Assembly: GCF_028553805.1 (NCBI RefSeq)
Contig: NZ_CP067140.1
Coordinates: forward strand, 3,830,001 to 3,894,000
Length of the DNA stretch: 64,000 nucleotides
Direction of reading: 5' to 3'
From: Paracoccus saliphilus
Lineage (GTDB): Bacteria > Pseudomonadota > Alphaproteobacteria > Rhodobacterales > Rhodobacteraceae
Within the stretch, counting starts at the first letter, position 1, and each line of letters begins with the position of its first letter. Under the pieces are notes generated by a model. That model saw only the letters and a program-made list of their open reading frames with translations. It ran no database searches and was not told the DNA's origin. Shown one piece after another: positions 26,890-36,527 of this stretch. Position numbers and translations under genes: made by a program.

Positions 26890-27347
26890 CACGCGTATGA
26901 AAAATCGCCGAATGGCATGGTTTGGATTGTCAGCGATGTCCGCGCGGTTTTTCACCGAGACATTACAGGCACGATCAAGACGATTATCACCTCGAAAACA
27001 ACGACGGATACGTATTTTGCCTCGGTCCGGGCCCTGCTGATGACGTCGTCTAATCGCAGCGAGTTTTGCAAGCATTTTATTCGTGGGTTTCGCGCCCTGA
27101 CCGGAGATCGGGGGCGAGGATGCTTGAAATATCGGCTCGGAAAACTTTGCACATACCATCTGAACGTTTGCCGGGTGCAGGGTCGTCTTCGCGGGAGCAG
27201 GATGACGCACTCTGCTGGTGCAAATGCCTTCCTACAGCAATCCTACATAATGATGAAATTCTCAGATGACATCATATCTTGATTGGAGCCAAGGGCTGGA
27301 CAAACCTTGCCCCAGTCGGCGGTAACTTTACCCCGATTCACAAACCC
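26890..27347 (+). other. 458-bp stretch with no supported gene
   Basis: Two opposing frames of 115-121 codons exist, but neither resembles a family, shows a ribosome site, or has the codon bias of neighbours. Composition is lower in GC than the flanking core genes. I take it as the right-hand margin of the accessory region, ending before the complex I subunit gene. Confidence 0.5.
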
Positions 27348-27659
27348 CTAATGCGTCCAGGGTACACGGCGGTCAGTGGCGAAATTCTCTCCGTAGCCGC
27401 GAGGACGCACATTCACGGCGCGCTTGTGGGGTTCCTGCACGATATAATCGAGCCCGCGTTCCTTGGCGTAATCCTCTGCCTGCTTGCGGGTATCAAAGCG
27501 CAGGTGCACCTGACTTTGCGTATCATCGCTGCTTGTCCAGCCCATGAGCGGGTCGATCTCGCGCGGGTCGGCCGGCGGAAATTCCAGCACCCATCCCTTC
27601 GAGCGCGCAGTGCCGGATTGCATGGCGTTGCGGGCAGGCTGATAGATGCGGATTCGCAT
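27348..27659 (-). CDS. NDUFS4-like complex I accessory subunit (ETC_C1 domain)
   Basis: A 103-residue protein matching the bacterial homologue of the mitochondrial complex I subunit NDUFS4: [34 protein letters not shown] and [10 protein letters not shown]. It is expected to be a peripheral subunit of NADH:ubiquinone oxidoreductase; such a subunit is known in Paracoccus complex I. An open frame runs 82 codons further upstream, but homologues begin at MRIRIYQPA. It is encoded alone, away from any nuo operon. Confidence 0.9.
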   Translation of the reverse strand: MRIRIYQPARNAMQSGTARSKGWVLEFPPADPREIDPLMGWTSSDDTQSQVHLRFDTRKQAEDYAKERGLDYIVQEPHKRAVNVRPRGYGENFATDRRVPWTH

Positions 27660-27803
27660 GGCGGGCTTCCTTCGGTTTGAACCGCCCGAGTTATCGCCAA
27701 TAGCGGCAGCCGGATCAAGCCCCAGAAATACCAACCTTAACACCCGGCGTGGGAACACAATGGCCTGAACCAGAGTTCCCTCCCGAGACAGGAGGGTCTG
27801 AAG

Positions 27804-28067
27804 ATGACATGCCGCATGATTCCGCTGATCGCCGCTGCATCCGTGCTCGCCGCCTGCGAGCCTAGTGAAACCGTGTCGAAACCCGTTTGCGACCCGCAAG
27901 CGCATCAGACACTGGTTGGCAAGAATATCGGCGAGGTAAGTTTGCCGAGTGAGCTGCCGCAGCGCGTCATCAGCCCGGGTGATATGGTCACGCAGGATTA
28001 CAACCCGGCACGGCTGAACATATTCGTCGATCCCAAGGGCTGGATCGGACGGGTCAGCTGCGGTTGA
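27804..28067 (+). CDS. I78-family peptidase inhibitor lipoprotein
   Basis: An 87-residue secreted lipoprotein. The signal peptide ends in a lipobox SVLAAC (Cys19), so it is probably lipid-anchored. The mature part carries the potato-inhibitor-like I78 pattern: [34 protein letters not shown] and a final Cys pair position. I78 members inhibit serine peptidases; the target is unknown. It is convergent with uvrB. Confidence 0.82.
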   Translation: MTCRMIPLIAAASVLAACEPSETVSKPVCDPQAHQTLVGKNIGEVSLPSELPQRVISPGDMVTQDYNPARLNIFVDPKGWIGRVSCG

Positions 28068-28115
28068 GTGAAGCCAAACGGTTGCAAGAAACGATAAGCA
28101 CGGTTTATCAGCAAG

Positions 28116-30299
28116 TTACTTACGTTTTCGCCGCTTGTTTCCGCCCCGTTGCCCGGCCCTGCCCGCCGTCGAGCGGCCCGAGGCATTGACCGCCGCCTCA
28201 GCAGCAGCCTCGACGGCAGATTGACGCGCCAGCGGATCATCGGCCACCGCCAGATCGACCGCTTCCAGGCGTTTGACCTCGTCACGCAACCGGGCGGCCT
28301 CCTCGAATTCCAGGTTCTCGGCTGCCTTGCGCATCTCGGTTCTCAGCGCGTCCAGATGGGCGGCAAGATTGGCACCCACGAGCGGCTTGTCGACCTGAGT
28401 GGTGATCCTCGACTGATCGGTATCGCCCTGCCAGAGACCCGCCAGCACATCCTCGACATTCTTGCGAACCGTCTGCGGGGTGATGCCGTGCTCTTTGTTA
28501 TAGGCCATCTGCTTGACACGGCGTCGCTCGGTTTCGGCAATCGCTCGCTCCATGCTGCCGGTAATGCGGTCAGCATACATGATTACCCGGCCATCGGCAT
28601 TCCGCGCCGCACGCCCGGTGGTCTGGATCAGCGAGGTCTCGGAGCGCAGGAAGCCTTCCTTGTCGGCATCCAGAATGGCCACAAGACCACATTCGGGAAT
28701 ATCCAACCCCTCGCGCAGAAGGTTGATCCCGATCAGCACATCAAATGCGCCAAGGCGCAAATCCCGAAGAATTTCAATGCGCTCTATCGTGTCGATGTCG
28801 CTGTGCATGTAGCGGACCTTGATCCCCTGCTCGTGCAGATACTCGGTCAGGTCCTCGGCCATGCGCTTGGTCAGCGTCGTGCAGAGCGTGCGATAGCCCT
28901 TGGCAGTGACCTTGCGCACTTCGTCCAAAAGATCGTCTACCTGCATCTCGACCGGTCTGATCTCGATCTGCGGGTCCAAAAGCCCGGTCGGGCGGATGAT
29001 CTGTTCGGTGAAGACACCGCCGGTCTGGTCCATCTCCCATCTTTGCGGCGTGGCACTGACAAAGACCGATTGCGGCCGCATCGCGTCCCATTCCTCGAAT
29101 TTCAACGGCCGGTTATCCATGCAGGACGGCAGCCGGAAACCATGTTCGGCCAGCACCGATTTGCGCCGGAAGTCGCCACGATACATGCCGCCGATCTGCG
29201 GCACCGAAACATGGGATTCGTCTGCGAAAACAATGGCATTGTCGGGGATGAACTCGAATAGCGTCGGCGGAGGCTCGCCCGTCGCGCGCCCGGTCAGATA
29301 ACGGGAATAATTCTCGATGCCATTGCAGACGCCTGTCGCTTCGAGCATTTCCAGATCGAAATTCGTCCGCTGCTCAAGCCGCTGCGCTTCCAGCAGCTTG
29401 CCCTCGTCCTGGAACTGTTTCAGGCGGTGCTGCAACTCGGTTCGGATACCCTTGATGGCCTGCTGTATGGTCGGGCGCGGGGTGACGTAATGGCTGTTCG
29501 CATAGATGCGGATTTGGCGGAAATTGTCTGTCTTTGAACCGGTTAGCGGATCGAACTCGGTGATAGCCTCCAGCTCGTTGCCGAAGAAATCGAAACGCCA
29601 TGCCCGGTCTTCGAGGTGGGCGGGCCAAACCTCGACCAGATCGCCGCGCACTCGAAAGCCGCCACGCTGGAACGAGCCGTCGAGGCGGCGATATTGCTGC
29701 GCCACCAATTGCCCGAGAAATTCTCGCTGGTCATAGCTGTCGCCGACGACCATGTCCTGCGTCATCGCCGAATAGGTCTCGACCGAGCCGATGCCATAGA
29801 TGCAGGAGACCGAGGCCACGATGATCACATCGTCGCGCTCCAGCAATGCGCGGGTGGCCGAGTGGCGCATCCGGTCGATGGCCTCGTTGATCTGGCTTTC
29901 CTTCTCTATATAGGTATCCGAGCGCGCGACATAGGCTTCGGGCTGGTAGTAGTCGTAATAGCTGACGAAATATTCGACCGCGTTTTCCGGGAAGAAGCCC
30001 TTGAATTCCCCGTATAATTGCGCAGCCAGGGTCTTGTTGGGGGCAAGGATGATCGCGGGGCGCTGAGTCTCCTCGATCACCTTGGCCATGGTGTAGGTCT
30101 TACCCGTCCCCGTCGCTCCCAGCAGCACCTGGTCGCGCTCGCCATCCCGCACGCCCTGCGCCAGTTCGGTGATCGCGGTAGGTTGATCGCCTGCGGACTG
30201 GAATTCGCTATGCATGACAAAGCGCTTGCCGCCCTCGAGCTTGGGGCGGGTGACTTCGGGAAAGCGTGTCGTGGGGGCGTTGGTGTTGTTATGGGCCAT
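28116..30299 (-). CDS. uvrB: UvrABC excinuclease subunit B
   Basis: A 727-residue helicase-like damage-verification subunit of nucleotide excision repair. Walker [16 protein letters not shown], the DEAD-like motif [20 protein letters not shown], the beta-hairpin region ([21 protein letters not shown]) and a C-terminal UVR motif ([20 protein letters not shown]) are all present. The frame is open 114 codons further upstream through low-complexity repeats, but [13 protein letters not shown] at 30299 fits homologues. No alphaproteobacterial LexA box (GTTC-N7-GTTC) was found directly upstream. Confidence 0.96.
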   Translation of the reverse strand: MAHNNTNAPTTRFPEVTRPKLEGGKRFVMHSEFQSAGDQPTAITELAQGVRDGERDQVLLGATGTGKTYTMAKVIEETQRPAIILAPNKTLAAQLYGEFKGFFPENAVEYFVSYYDYYQPEAYVARSDTYIEKESQINEAIDRMRHSATRALLERDDVIIVASVSCIYGIGSVETYSAMTQDMVVGDSYDQREFLGQLVAQQYRRLDGSFQRGGFRVRGDLVEVWPAHLEDRAWRFDFFGNELEAITEFDPLTGSKTDNFRQIRIYANSHYVTPRPTIQQAIKGIRTELQHRLKQFQDEGKLLEAQRLEQRTNFDLEMLEATGVCNGIENYSRYLTGRATGEPPPTLFEFIPDNAIVFADESHVSVPQIGGMYRGDFRRKSVLAEHGFRLPSCMDNRPLKFEEWDAMRPQSVFVSATPQRWEMDQTGGVFTEQIIRPTGLLDPQIEIRPVEMQVDDLLDEVRKVTAKGYRTLCTTLTKRMAEDLTEYLHEQGIKVRYMHSDIDTIERIEILRDLRLGAFDVLIGINLLREGLDIPECGLVAILDADKEGFLRSETSLIQTTGRAARNADGRVIMYADRITGSMERAIAETERRRVKQMAYNKEHGITPQTVRKNVEDVLAGLWQGDTDQSRITTQVDKPLVGANLAAHLDALRTEMRKAAENLEFEEAARLRDEVKRLEAVDLAVADDPLARQSAVEAAAEAAVNASGRSTAGRAGQRGGNKRRKRK

Positions 30300-30482
30300 G
30301 GTACTTCCGAACCGGACGGATGCTTCCAACCTGTGACTTCGGGCGGGAAAGTCAACCGGGGTTGCTGTCAGAACAGGGCAGCAGGCCAAGCGGATGCAAC
30401 GCCACCGTACGTTGCATCGGTCACCATGCGCAACAGGAGCGCGTTGCGGCCAGCAAATGCTGGGAATCTGGCTGCACAACCC

Positions 30483-30526
30483 GTGCACCGGATGTACACA
30501 GCCTGTACACAGGGCGTACACAGGCA
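30483..30526 (-). repeat. Direct repeats of CTGTGTAC at exact 11-bp period
   Basis: Read on the uvrB-sense strand, three adjacent 11-mers each contain CTGTGTAC (plus-strand GTACACAG at 30494, 30505 and 30516), and a degenerate fourth (GTGCACCGG, 30483) keeps the phase. An 11-bp period places each copy on nearly the same face of the helix, which suits a cooperative DNA-binding protein. They lie about 195-230 bp before the uvrB start. Confidence 0.7.
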
Positions 30527-30649
30527 GCGCACGCCGCTGGCGGAAATACGCAACCGGAATGCTTCCCGGAAGCGCCGGACGCCCGAACCTGCTGCCAGCA
30601 CGCCAAATCCAGTACGAAAAACATACTGGACGGGGCAGCACTCATGACT

Positions 30650-30704
30650 GCCCCTTCTTCTTTGTCCAAATACCTCCGGGGGTCCGGGGGCAGGCAGCCC
30701 CCGG
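30650..30704 (-). repeat. Dispersed intergenic hairpin repeat, copy 1
   Basis: On the minus strand there is an 8-bp hairpin CCGGGGGC/GCCCCCGG with loop TGCCT, followed by ACCCCCGGAGGTATTT and then a purine tail AAAGAAGAAGG. Two other copies with the same order of parts lie at 50480-50595 and 54185-54232. This copy is about 95 bp downstream of the amino-acid dehydrogenase stop and in its orientation, so it may act as its terminator or mRNA end. Confidence 0.7.
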
Positions 30705-30796
30705 CCGTCGCGGGACGCAAATTGGTGGGCCCGGCTGAACCCTGACGCGTTCTCGCAGGCTGCGTCATTGCGCAACCCCACGCCAGCCTCGCAGCC

Positions 30797-32011
30797 TTAC
30801 CGCTTCAGCCTGCCGGGTTGCAGTTCTGCCCAGCCCTGCCCGCCATCCATTTCTTCGGCGAGGACCTCCGCCGTGACGGGGCCAAGGGTGAACCCCTGGT
30901 GCCCATGTCCGAAATGCGCCCAGAGGCCGGGTTGATCGGGAACGGCCCCCACCACCGGAAGCATGTCGGGCATGCAGGGGCGGCGGCCGGTCCAGGGCTC
31001 GGCCTCGACCGGGGCGCCAATATCGAACAACTCGCGCGCGGCCTCTTCGCCATGTTTCAACTGAGGCGGGGTCAGGCGCGGATTGCGGGTCAGCTCGGCC
31101 GCGGTGGCGATGCGCAAGCCCCGGCGCATAGGCGACAGAACGACCGAATTGGCGAAATCGGCAACCGGGTGATGCGGCGGCGCGTCCATGTGGAAATGAC
31201 GATGATAGCCGCGCTTGAAGACCATCGGCACTTTCAGCCCGTAGCGCGCCAGCATCATCGGCGACCAAGGCCCGAGCGCGATGACGGCATGTTCGCCCGA
31301 GGCCTCGTCCGCCACCCATGCCGCGCCCTTGCGATGCAGATCGCCCGCATCGCCATTGAGAATCCGCCCGCCCCGCTTCTGGAACAGCGCCGCGTAGCCG
31401 GCGACCAGCCCGCCGGGATCCGAGCAGTTCCAGCTATCGGACCAATGGGTTGCGCCTTCGACCGGGATCTTGATCGAGGGTTCCAATGCACGCAGTTCCG
31501 CACTGTCCAGCATGGTGCCTTCGACACCGAATTCCGTCCTGAAACGCTCGACCGCGGCGCGGGCCTTGTCCAGCTTGGCGGGCGTACGGTGAAGTTCGAT
31601 ATAGCCGTTGCGGCGGATGATATTGTCGAGCCCCGCCGCCTCGATCAGCGGGCCGTGATGGTCGGTGGATTGCCGGATCAGCTTGCCCCAGACCTTCGAG
31701 GCCCGTTTATGCGCGGCGGGCAGAGAGTTCCACGCATAGGCCAGAACCGCCCATGCCTGATCGAGCAGGCCGGGAATGTTCCATTTCACGTCATAGCCGC
31801 GCCCCATGGCGATCTGTAGCAGCGCGCCGGGGGCCAGCGGCATCGCATAGGGTTCCACCGCCTCGGTCTGGATCAGCCCGGCATTGCCATAGCTGGTCTC
31901 GCGCCCCGGCGCATTGCGATCGACGATGGTGACATCATGTCCACGAGCCTGCAACGCCAGCGCCGTGCTGACGCCGACCATGCCCGCACCCAGAACCAGA
32001 ATCTCGGCCAT
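30797..32011 (-). CDS. FAD-dependent D-amino-acid dehydrogenase-like oxidase (DadA family)
   Basis: A 404-residue DAO-fold flavoprotein. The FAD motif LGAGMVGVSTALALQARGHDV opens the protein, RNAPGRETSYGNAGLI is the usual second block, and the C-terminal HFGHGHQGFTLGPVTAEVLAE closes the site. It is expected to oxidise a D-amino acid to a 2-oxo acid and pass electrons to the respiratory chain; substrate range is not readable. AAGGAGG lies at ideal distance before the ATG at 32011. It lies about 100 bp after sufS on the same strand, probably with its own promoter. Confidence 0.88.
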   Translation of the reverse strand: MAEILVLGAGMVGVSTALALQARGHDVTIVDRNAPGRETSYGNAGLIQTEAVEPYAMPLAPGALLQIAMGRGYDVKWNIPGLLDQAWAVLAYAWNSLPAAHKRASKVWGKLIRQSTDHHGPLIEAAGLDNIIRRNGYIELHRTPAKLDKARAAVERFRTEFGVEGTMLDSAELRALEPSIKIPVEGATHWSDSWNCSDPGGLVAGYAALFQKRGGRILNGDAGDLHRKGAAWVADEASGEHAVIALGPWSPMMLARYGLKVPMVFKRGYHRHFHMDAPPHHPVADFANSVVLSPMRRGLRIATAAELTRNPRLTPPQLKHGEEAARELFDIGAPVEAEPWTGRRPCMPDMLPVVGAVPDQPGLWAHFGHGHQGFTLGPVTAEVLAEEMDGGQGWAELQPGRLKR

Positions 32012-32112
32012 GCCTGCCTCCTTGAACAACTTGTATCACGGATGCAGATTTCTACCGTGGGCGGCAAGAAATATCGGGCAATCTTCGGCATCGACCCGAA
32101 AATTTGCAAGAT

Positions 32113-33324
32113 TCAGGCGAAAAGCTCGCGGCAAAAGGTCAAAGCTTCGATCAGGGCGTCCACTTCCTCGACGGAATTATACATCCCGAAGGAGGCGCGG
32201 GCACTGGCGGTGATTCCATAATGCTCCATCAGCGGCATCGCGCAATGGGTCCCCGCGCGCACCGCGATGCCGCGTTTGTCGAGGATGGTCGAGAGGTCAT
32301 GTGCATGTGCCCCCTCCATGGTCATGGAGAAGATCGCCCCCTTGTCCGGCGCGTCGCCCTGCACGCTCAGCCAGTTCAACTCGCGCAGCCGGGCGCGGGC
32401 ATGGTCGCGCAGCACGCGCTCATGCGCGGCGATATTCTCCATGCCGATATCCATCATGTATTCCAGCGCCGCGCCCAGCCCGATCTGGTTGACGATGCCG
32501 GGGGTGCCCGCCTCGAAGCGCAGGGGCGGATCGGCATAGGTCACCTCGTCGCGGGCAACGGTGCGGATCATGTCGCCGCCGCCCATGAAGGGGCGCATCT
32601 CGGCTTGGCGATCCGCCCGGATCCAGATCGCGCCCGAGCCCGAGGGACCGTAAAGCTTGTGCCCGGTGATGCAGTAGAAATCGACGCCGAGCGCCGACAG
32701 ATCGACCGGCATATGCACCGCCGCCTGAGAACCATCGACCAGCACCGGCACATCAGTCCCACGCGCGATGGCGCAGACATCGACGATGGTGCCGGTCACG
32801 TTCGACATATGGGTGACGGCGATCAGCCTGGTCCTTGGCCCCACGGCTTCCAACACCTTGGCGGGCGGCAGGCTGCCATCGGCTTCGGGTTCGACCCATT
32901 TCAGCACCACGCCCTGACGTTCGCGCAGAAAATGCCAGGGCACGATATTGGCGTGATGTTCCAGCACTGAAAGCACGATCTCGTCGCCCGGCTGCAGGCG
33001 CGGGGCGGCCCAGCCATAGCTGACCAGATTGATCCCCTCGGTCCCGCCCGAGGTGAAGATCACCTCGTCCTCGCGCGGGGCGTTCAGGAAGCGGGCGATG
33101 GTAGCCCGGACACGCTCGTAATTATCGGTGGCGAGATTGGACAGGAAATGCAGCCCGCGATGGACATTGGCATATTCGTCCTCATAGGCGCGTGTAATCG
33201 CCTCGATCACCTGCCGGGGTTTCTGCGCGCTGGCGCCATTGTCCAGGTAGACCAGCGGCTTGCCATTCACCTGCCGCGACAGGATCGGGAAGTCGGCGCG
33301 GATTTTCGCGAGATCATAGTTCAT
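32113..33324 (-). CDS. sufS: Cysteine desulfurase SufS (group II)
   Basis: A 403-residue PLP enzyme that mobilises sulfur from cysteine for the SufBCD scaffold. The PLP lysine lies in ITGHKLYGPSGSGAIW and the catalytic Cys in RAGTHCAMPLMEHYG, the short-loop group II arrangement. The start overlaps the preceding membrane-protein gene by 4 nt, making it the last gene of the suf unit. No sufE or sufU follows within the window, so the sulfur-transfer partner is elsewhere or absent. Confidence 0.95.
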   Translation of the reverse strand: MNYDLAKIRADFPILSRQVNGKPLVYLDNGASAQKPRQVIEAITRAYEDEYANVHRGLHFLSNLATDNYERVRATIARFLNAPREDEVIFTSGGTEGINLVSYGWAAPRLQPGDEIVLSVLEHHANIVPWHFLRERQGVVLKWVEPEADGSLPPAKVLEAVGPRTRLIAVTHMSNVTGTIVDVCAIARGTDVPVLVDGSQAAVHMPVDLSALGVDFYCITGHKLYGPSGSGAIWIRADRQAEMRPFMGGGDMIRTVARDEVTYADPPLRFEAGTPGIVNQIGLGAALEYMMDIGMENIAAHERVLRDHARARLRELNWLSVQGDAPDKGAIFSMTMEGAHAHDLSTILDKRGIAVRAGTHCAMPLMEHYGITASARASFGMYNSVEEVDALIEALTFCRELFA

Positions 33325-33920
33325 TGCGGCACCTCGGGTATGAGGCCGAAACCGGCGGCCAAGAGGGAAAGAACGAAGCCCACGGCGAACGCGGTGCCGA
33401 TCACGCCGAGGAAAACCTTGGGGCCGCTGGTGAAACCATGCAGCGCCTTGGCGAATTGCACGGTCAGCCAGAAGAATAGGGCAATGGCAAGGATGCCCAG
33501 GATGCCCGCCACTCCCGGCAGGATGAGCGTGGCGGCGATCTGCACCGCCTGCACCAGAAGCAGCACCACCTCGATCCAGACGGTCAGCAGCAGGGCATCC
33601 TCGAATGTGCCATGGCCGCCGAACATCCGCCCCACCCCGGCCAGCAACCCGGCGGCCAACAGTACCGCCACCAGTTGCATCCCGGCCAGCACCATGGGTT
33701 GCGAGGTCAGGGTCAGGATCGGGCTGCCCTCAGCCGTGCCCTGCGGCAAGGGAAACAATTGCGAGGACAGCCAGGCCAGCAAGGCCGATACCGTCACCGC
33801 CAGCATCAGCCCCATCCAGCGGGCAGAGACCGGCCAACCGGCCCCGAGCAGCGCCGTGGCGGCGGCTTCGGGATTGCGGAAGGTCAGACCGACCAGAGTC
33901 TTGAATTCGTCGAAAGTCAT
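33321..33920 (-). CDS. Yip1-family-like membrane protein in suf operon
   Basis: A 199-residue protein with about five hydrophobic helices. The N-terminus MTFDEFKTLVGLTFRNPEAAATALLG, followed by membrane spans, is typical of small alphaproteobacterial Yip1 proteins. The function is unknown. It overlaps the previous gene by 4 nt and sufS by 4 nt, so it is translated as part of the suf operon. The longer open frame upstream is a shadow of the neighbouring gene. Confidence 0.75.
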   Translation of the reverse strand: MTFDEFKTLVGLTFRNPEAAATALLGAGWPVSARWMGLMLAVTVSALLAWLSSQLFPLPQGTAEGSPILTLTSQPMVLAGMQLVAVLLAAGLLAGVGRMFGGHGTFEDALLLTVWIEVVLLLVQAVQIAATLILPGVAGILGILAIALFFWLTVQFAKALHGFTSGPKVFLGVIGTAFAVGFVLSLLAAGFGLIPEVPQ

Positions 33921-34390
33921 GCTCGCCTCGCCAACGCCGCGATACCGGCACCCCATATCATCAGAAAACCGATCCCCGACAGGGCTCGCGTCAAGGTCAG
34001 TGCCGCGCCCGGCCCGATCAACCCGGCGACCAGCCCGGACAGCAGCACCGCGGGGGCCACCGCCAGGAAGGCCCAGAACAGCGCCAACCGCGAATCCTCT
34101 TGCGTCAACCGCCACGGCGTCGCCCGTGAAAGCAATGACAGAAGCCCGGCGACGGCATAGGCGATCAGCGGCATCAGGAACATCACCGCCAGAAGCGAGC
34201 CACCCATGCGCGCCTCGAAAGGCACCGACGGATCCAGCGCTGCCGCCCGCGCATGCATCGGGGTCTGCGCGATGAGAAAGATCAGCATCGCGGCCATCAG
34301 CACCACCAGCTTGACCCGCTCGGGCATAGCGGACAACCCCCGCACCACCCGGCGCGGGGCCCACCAGCTTTGCAGGATGCGCGGCAGCAT
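33917..34390 (-). CDS. Membrane protein of unknown function in suf operon (Yip1-like)
   Basis: A 157-residue protein starting MLPRILQSWWAPRRVVRGL, with four predicted helices (VKLVVLMAAMLIFLIA, LLAVMFLMPLIAYAVAGLL, LFWAFLAVAPAVLLSGLVAG, GIGFLMIWGAGIAAL). A GGGGGCGG site precedes the chosen ATG; the ORF could begin 18 codons earlier inside the sufD end. It resembles its downstream neighbour in layout, and the two may work as a pair. I cannot assign a role. Confidence 0.7.
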   Translation of the reverse strand: MLPRILQSWWAPRRVVRGLSAMPERVKLVVLMAAMLIFLIAQTPMHARAAALDPSVPFEARMGGSLLAVMFLMPLIAYAVAGLLSLLSRATPWRLTQEDSRLALFWAFLAVAPAVLLSGLVAGLIGPGAALTLTRALSGIGFLMIWGAGIAALARRA

Positions 34391-34416
34391 GCCGCCCCCT
34401 GCACCGGAGCGGTGCG

Positions 34417-35763
34417 TCACTGGTTGCCGTGCCGGGTCAGCCAAGCTTCCAGCCGATCGTTGATTTGTCCGCGCAGCACCTCGTCCTCGATCTCTTCCAG
34501 CGCATCGGCGAGGAAGGACAGCATCAGGAACACGATGGCGCGCTCCTTCGGCACCCCGCGCGAACGCAGGTAGAACAGCGCGGTCTCGTCAATGGCACCG
34601 GTGGTCGAACCGTGCGAGCACTGCACGTCGTCGGCATAGATCTCGAGTTCGGGCTTGGCGAGGAACTGGCTGCGCTCGTCCAGAAGCAATGCCTGGCTGA
34701 TCTGGTAGCCATCGGTTTTCTGCGCACCGGGCTTGACCAGGATCTTGCCCTGGAACACGCCCTCGGCGCCGTTCTTCAGGACCTTCTTGAAGACCTGACG
34801 GCTTTCGCAGCGTTCCGCCGCATGCGTGATGAAGACCGTGTCATCATGGTGGAACGGGCCGCGATTCCCATCGCCCAGAACGGCCGCCGCGATATGCGCG
34901 CCCGCATCGTCGCCGACGATATCTATGACCGCCTCGTGGCGCATCAGCGTGCCGTTCATCGCAAGCGAGAACGCCTTGAACTGCGCCTCGGCCTCGACAC
35001 GGGCAAAGATATGCGCAGTGCTCAGCTTTTCCGGTCCGGCCCGGCTGGTCGAGATGTAATGCATCCGCGAGGACGCGGCCATATCGACCTCGAGCACAGA
35101 ATTGGAGCGTGCACCGGTCATTCCGGTTTCCAGCAAGGTCAGTTCGGCACCTCCCTCGAGGCGCACGAGGTGGTGCCAGATGGAATCGGCGTCCTCGGTC
35201 GCACGGCGATGGATGATGTGGACTGGCTTGGCGGGACTGGAGATCACGCGGATCAGCACGCCATCACGCGCCGCAGCCGTATTCAGGGCCGCAAACGGAC
35301 GGTAGACTGGCTTCTGGCCCGACGCCTCGAGAACGCCATAGTAATCGCACGCCCAATGCTCGCCGTTTTGGTCTGCCTGCGCGAGGCTGTCGATCTCGAT
35401 CCCTGCCAGTTCCAACGCGTCTGATGCATCGGGGTCGAAGACACCATCGACGAAAACCAATGACAGGCTATCGTTTTCGGCGAACATGCCTTCGGCATGC
35501 ACCGGAGGATCCGTCTCGATTGCAACGGGCTCTGGCAGCGGCGCGTTGAAGGGGCGCGGATCGGTGTAGCGCCAGTATTCGTCACGCGGCCCCGGCAGCC
35601 CCATCTCGCGCAGCCGCGCCAATGCGTCGGCACGGGCACCGGCGGTGAACCCGCCCTTGGGCAGGGACATCGCATCCAGACGCGCTTGCAAGGCGTCGAC
35701 GGATTTGGGCGCACCGCTGACCTGCGGAGTCACATCCTTGTTCTTGACGGCGGCCTCTGTCAT
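34417..35763 (-). CDS. sufD: Fe-S cluster assembly protein SufD
   Basis: A 448-residue beta-helix scaffold component that pairs with SufB in the SufBC2D complex. The C-terminal FPN-like end is typical of the family: YADDVQCSHGSTTGAIDETALFYLRSRGV, where the conserved Cys-Ser-His group lies, then RAIVFLMLSFLADALE. It overlaps sufC by a single base (TGATG), so translation is coupled. The N-terminal 60 residues are more variable, as usual. Confidence 0.95.
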   Translation of the reverse strand: MTEAAVKNKDVTPQVSGAPKSVDALQARLDAMSLPKGGFTAGARADALARLREMGLPGPRDEYWRYTDPRPFNAPLPEPVAIETDPPVHAEGMFAENDSLSLVFVDGVFDPDASDALELAGIEIDSLAQADQNGEHWACDYYGVLEASGQKPVYRPFAALNTAAARDGVLIRVISSPAKPVHIIHRRATEDADSIWHHLVRLEGGAELTLLETGMTGARSNSVLEVDMAASSRMHYISTSRAGPEKLSTAHIFARVEAEAQFKAFSLAMNGTLMRHEAVIDIVGDDAGAHIAAAVLGDGNRGPFHHDDTVFITHAAERCESRQVFKKVLKNGAEGVFQGKILVKPGAQKTDGYQISQALLLDERSQFLAKPELEIYADDVQCSHGSTTGAIDETALFYLRSRGVPKERAIVFLMLSFLADALEEIEDEVLRGQINDRLEAWLTRHGNQ

Positions 35764-36518
35764 CAGCCGGCCTCCGCCAACAGATCGCCATAGCCTTCAT
35801 CCTCGACCTGCAGCGCAAGATCCGGCCCGCCGCTCTTCACGATCCGGCCATTCGACATGATATGCACCACGTCGGGCTGAATATGGTTCAGCAGACGCTG
35901 GTAATGGGTGATGACCAGGAAACTGCGGTCAGGCGAGCGCAGGGCGTTCACGCCGTCGGCCACCAGCCGCATCGCATCGACATCAAGACCCGAGTCGGTC
36001 TCGTCCATGATGCACATGCGCGGCTCCAGCATGGCCATCTGCAGGATCTCGTTGCGTTTCTTTTCACCGCCCGAGAAGCCGACATTCACCGGACGCTTCA
36101 GCATCTCGGCGTCGATCTTCAAATCGGCGGCGCGCGCGCGGATGACCTTGAGAAACTCGCCCGAGGACATTTCTTCCTGCCCCCGCGCCTTGCGCTGCGC
36201 ATTCACCGCGGTGCGCAGGAAGGTCATGTTGCCTACGCCGGGGATCTCGACCGGGTATTGGAATGCAAGGAACAGGCCCGCCGCGGCGCGCTCTTCCGGT
36301 TCCATATCCAACAGATCCTCGCCATCCATGGTCGCCCCGCCCTCGGTCACCTCGTAGCCATCGCGGCCCGAGAGCACATAGGAGAGCGTGGATTTGCCCG
36401 ACCCGTTCGGCCCCATGATCGCATGGACCTGACCGGCGGGGACCTCCAGCGAAAGGCCCTTGAGGATTTGCTTGTCCTCTTCTTCCAGTTTCACATGCAG
36501 ATTGTTGATCTTCAGCAT
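35763..36518 (-). CDS. sufC: Fe-S cluster assembly ATPase SufC
   Basis: A 251-residue ABC-type ATPase that drives the SufBC2D scaffold in the cytosol, not a transporter. It shows Walker A MGPNGSGKSTLSYVLSG, signature NVGFSGGEKKRNEILQM, Walker B PRMCIMDETDSGLD and the switch His in VITHYQRLL. A 9-bp gap separates it from the DUF74 gene upstream. Confidence 0.96.
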   Translation of the reverse strand: MLKINNLHVKLEEEDKQILKGLSLEVPAGQVHAIMGPNGSGKSTLSYVLSGRDGYEVTEGGATMDGEDLLDMEPEERAAAGLFLAFQYPVEIPGVGNMTFLRTAVNAQRKARGQEEMSSGEFLKVIRARAADLKIDAEMLKRPVNVGFSGGEKKRNEILQMAMLEPRMCIMDETDSGLDVDAMRLVADGVNALRSPDRSFLVITHYQRLLNHIQPDVVHIMSNGRIVKSGGPDLALQVEDEGYGDLLAEAG

Positions 36519-36527
36519 TTTCTTACC

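Larger units (their letters stand above)
30300..30796 (-). promoter_or_regulatory. 497-bp uvrB upstream region with two repeat structures
   Basis: It contains no supported gene. Going upstream from uvrB it holds a ~180-bp leader, then the 11-bp-period CTGTGTAC repeats (30483-30526), then a dispersed hairpin repeat (30650-30704) lying downstream of the amino-acid dehydrogenase gene. The uvrB promoter must lie in this stretch, but I could not place its -35/-10 with confidence. Confidence 0.5.

Noticed and set aside
26917..27282. 121-codon plus-strand frame and opposing 115-codon frame
   Set aside because: Neither resembles a protein family, has a ribosome site, or shows the GC-rich third-position bias of neighbours.
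15952..27347. Genomic island with direct repeats from tRNA-Gln
   Set aside because: I looked for a copy of the tRNA 3' end and for an integrase and found neither; only IS elements are present, so a defined island with att sites is not supported.
30300..30480. LexA (SOS) box upstream of uvrB
   Set aside because: No GTTC-N7-GTTC or its complement with correct spacing is present close to the start.
30300..30641. In-frame N-terminal extension of uvrB
   Set aside because: It translates the phased repeats into Cys-rich sequence absent from UvrB; the standard start is at 30299.
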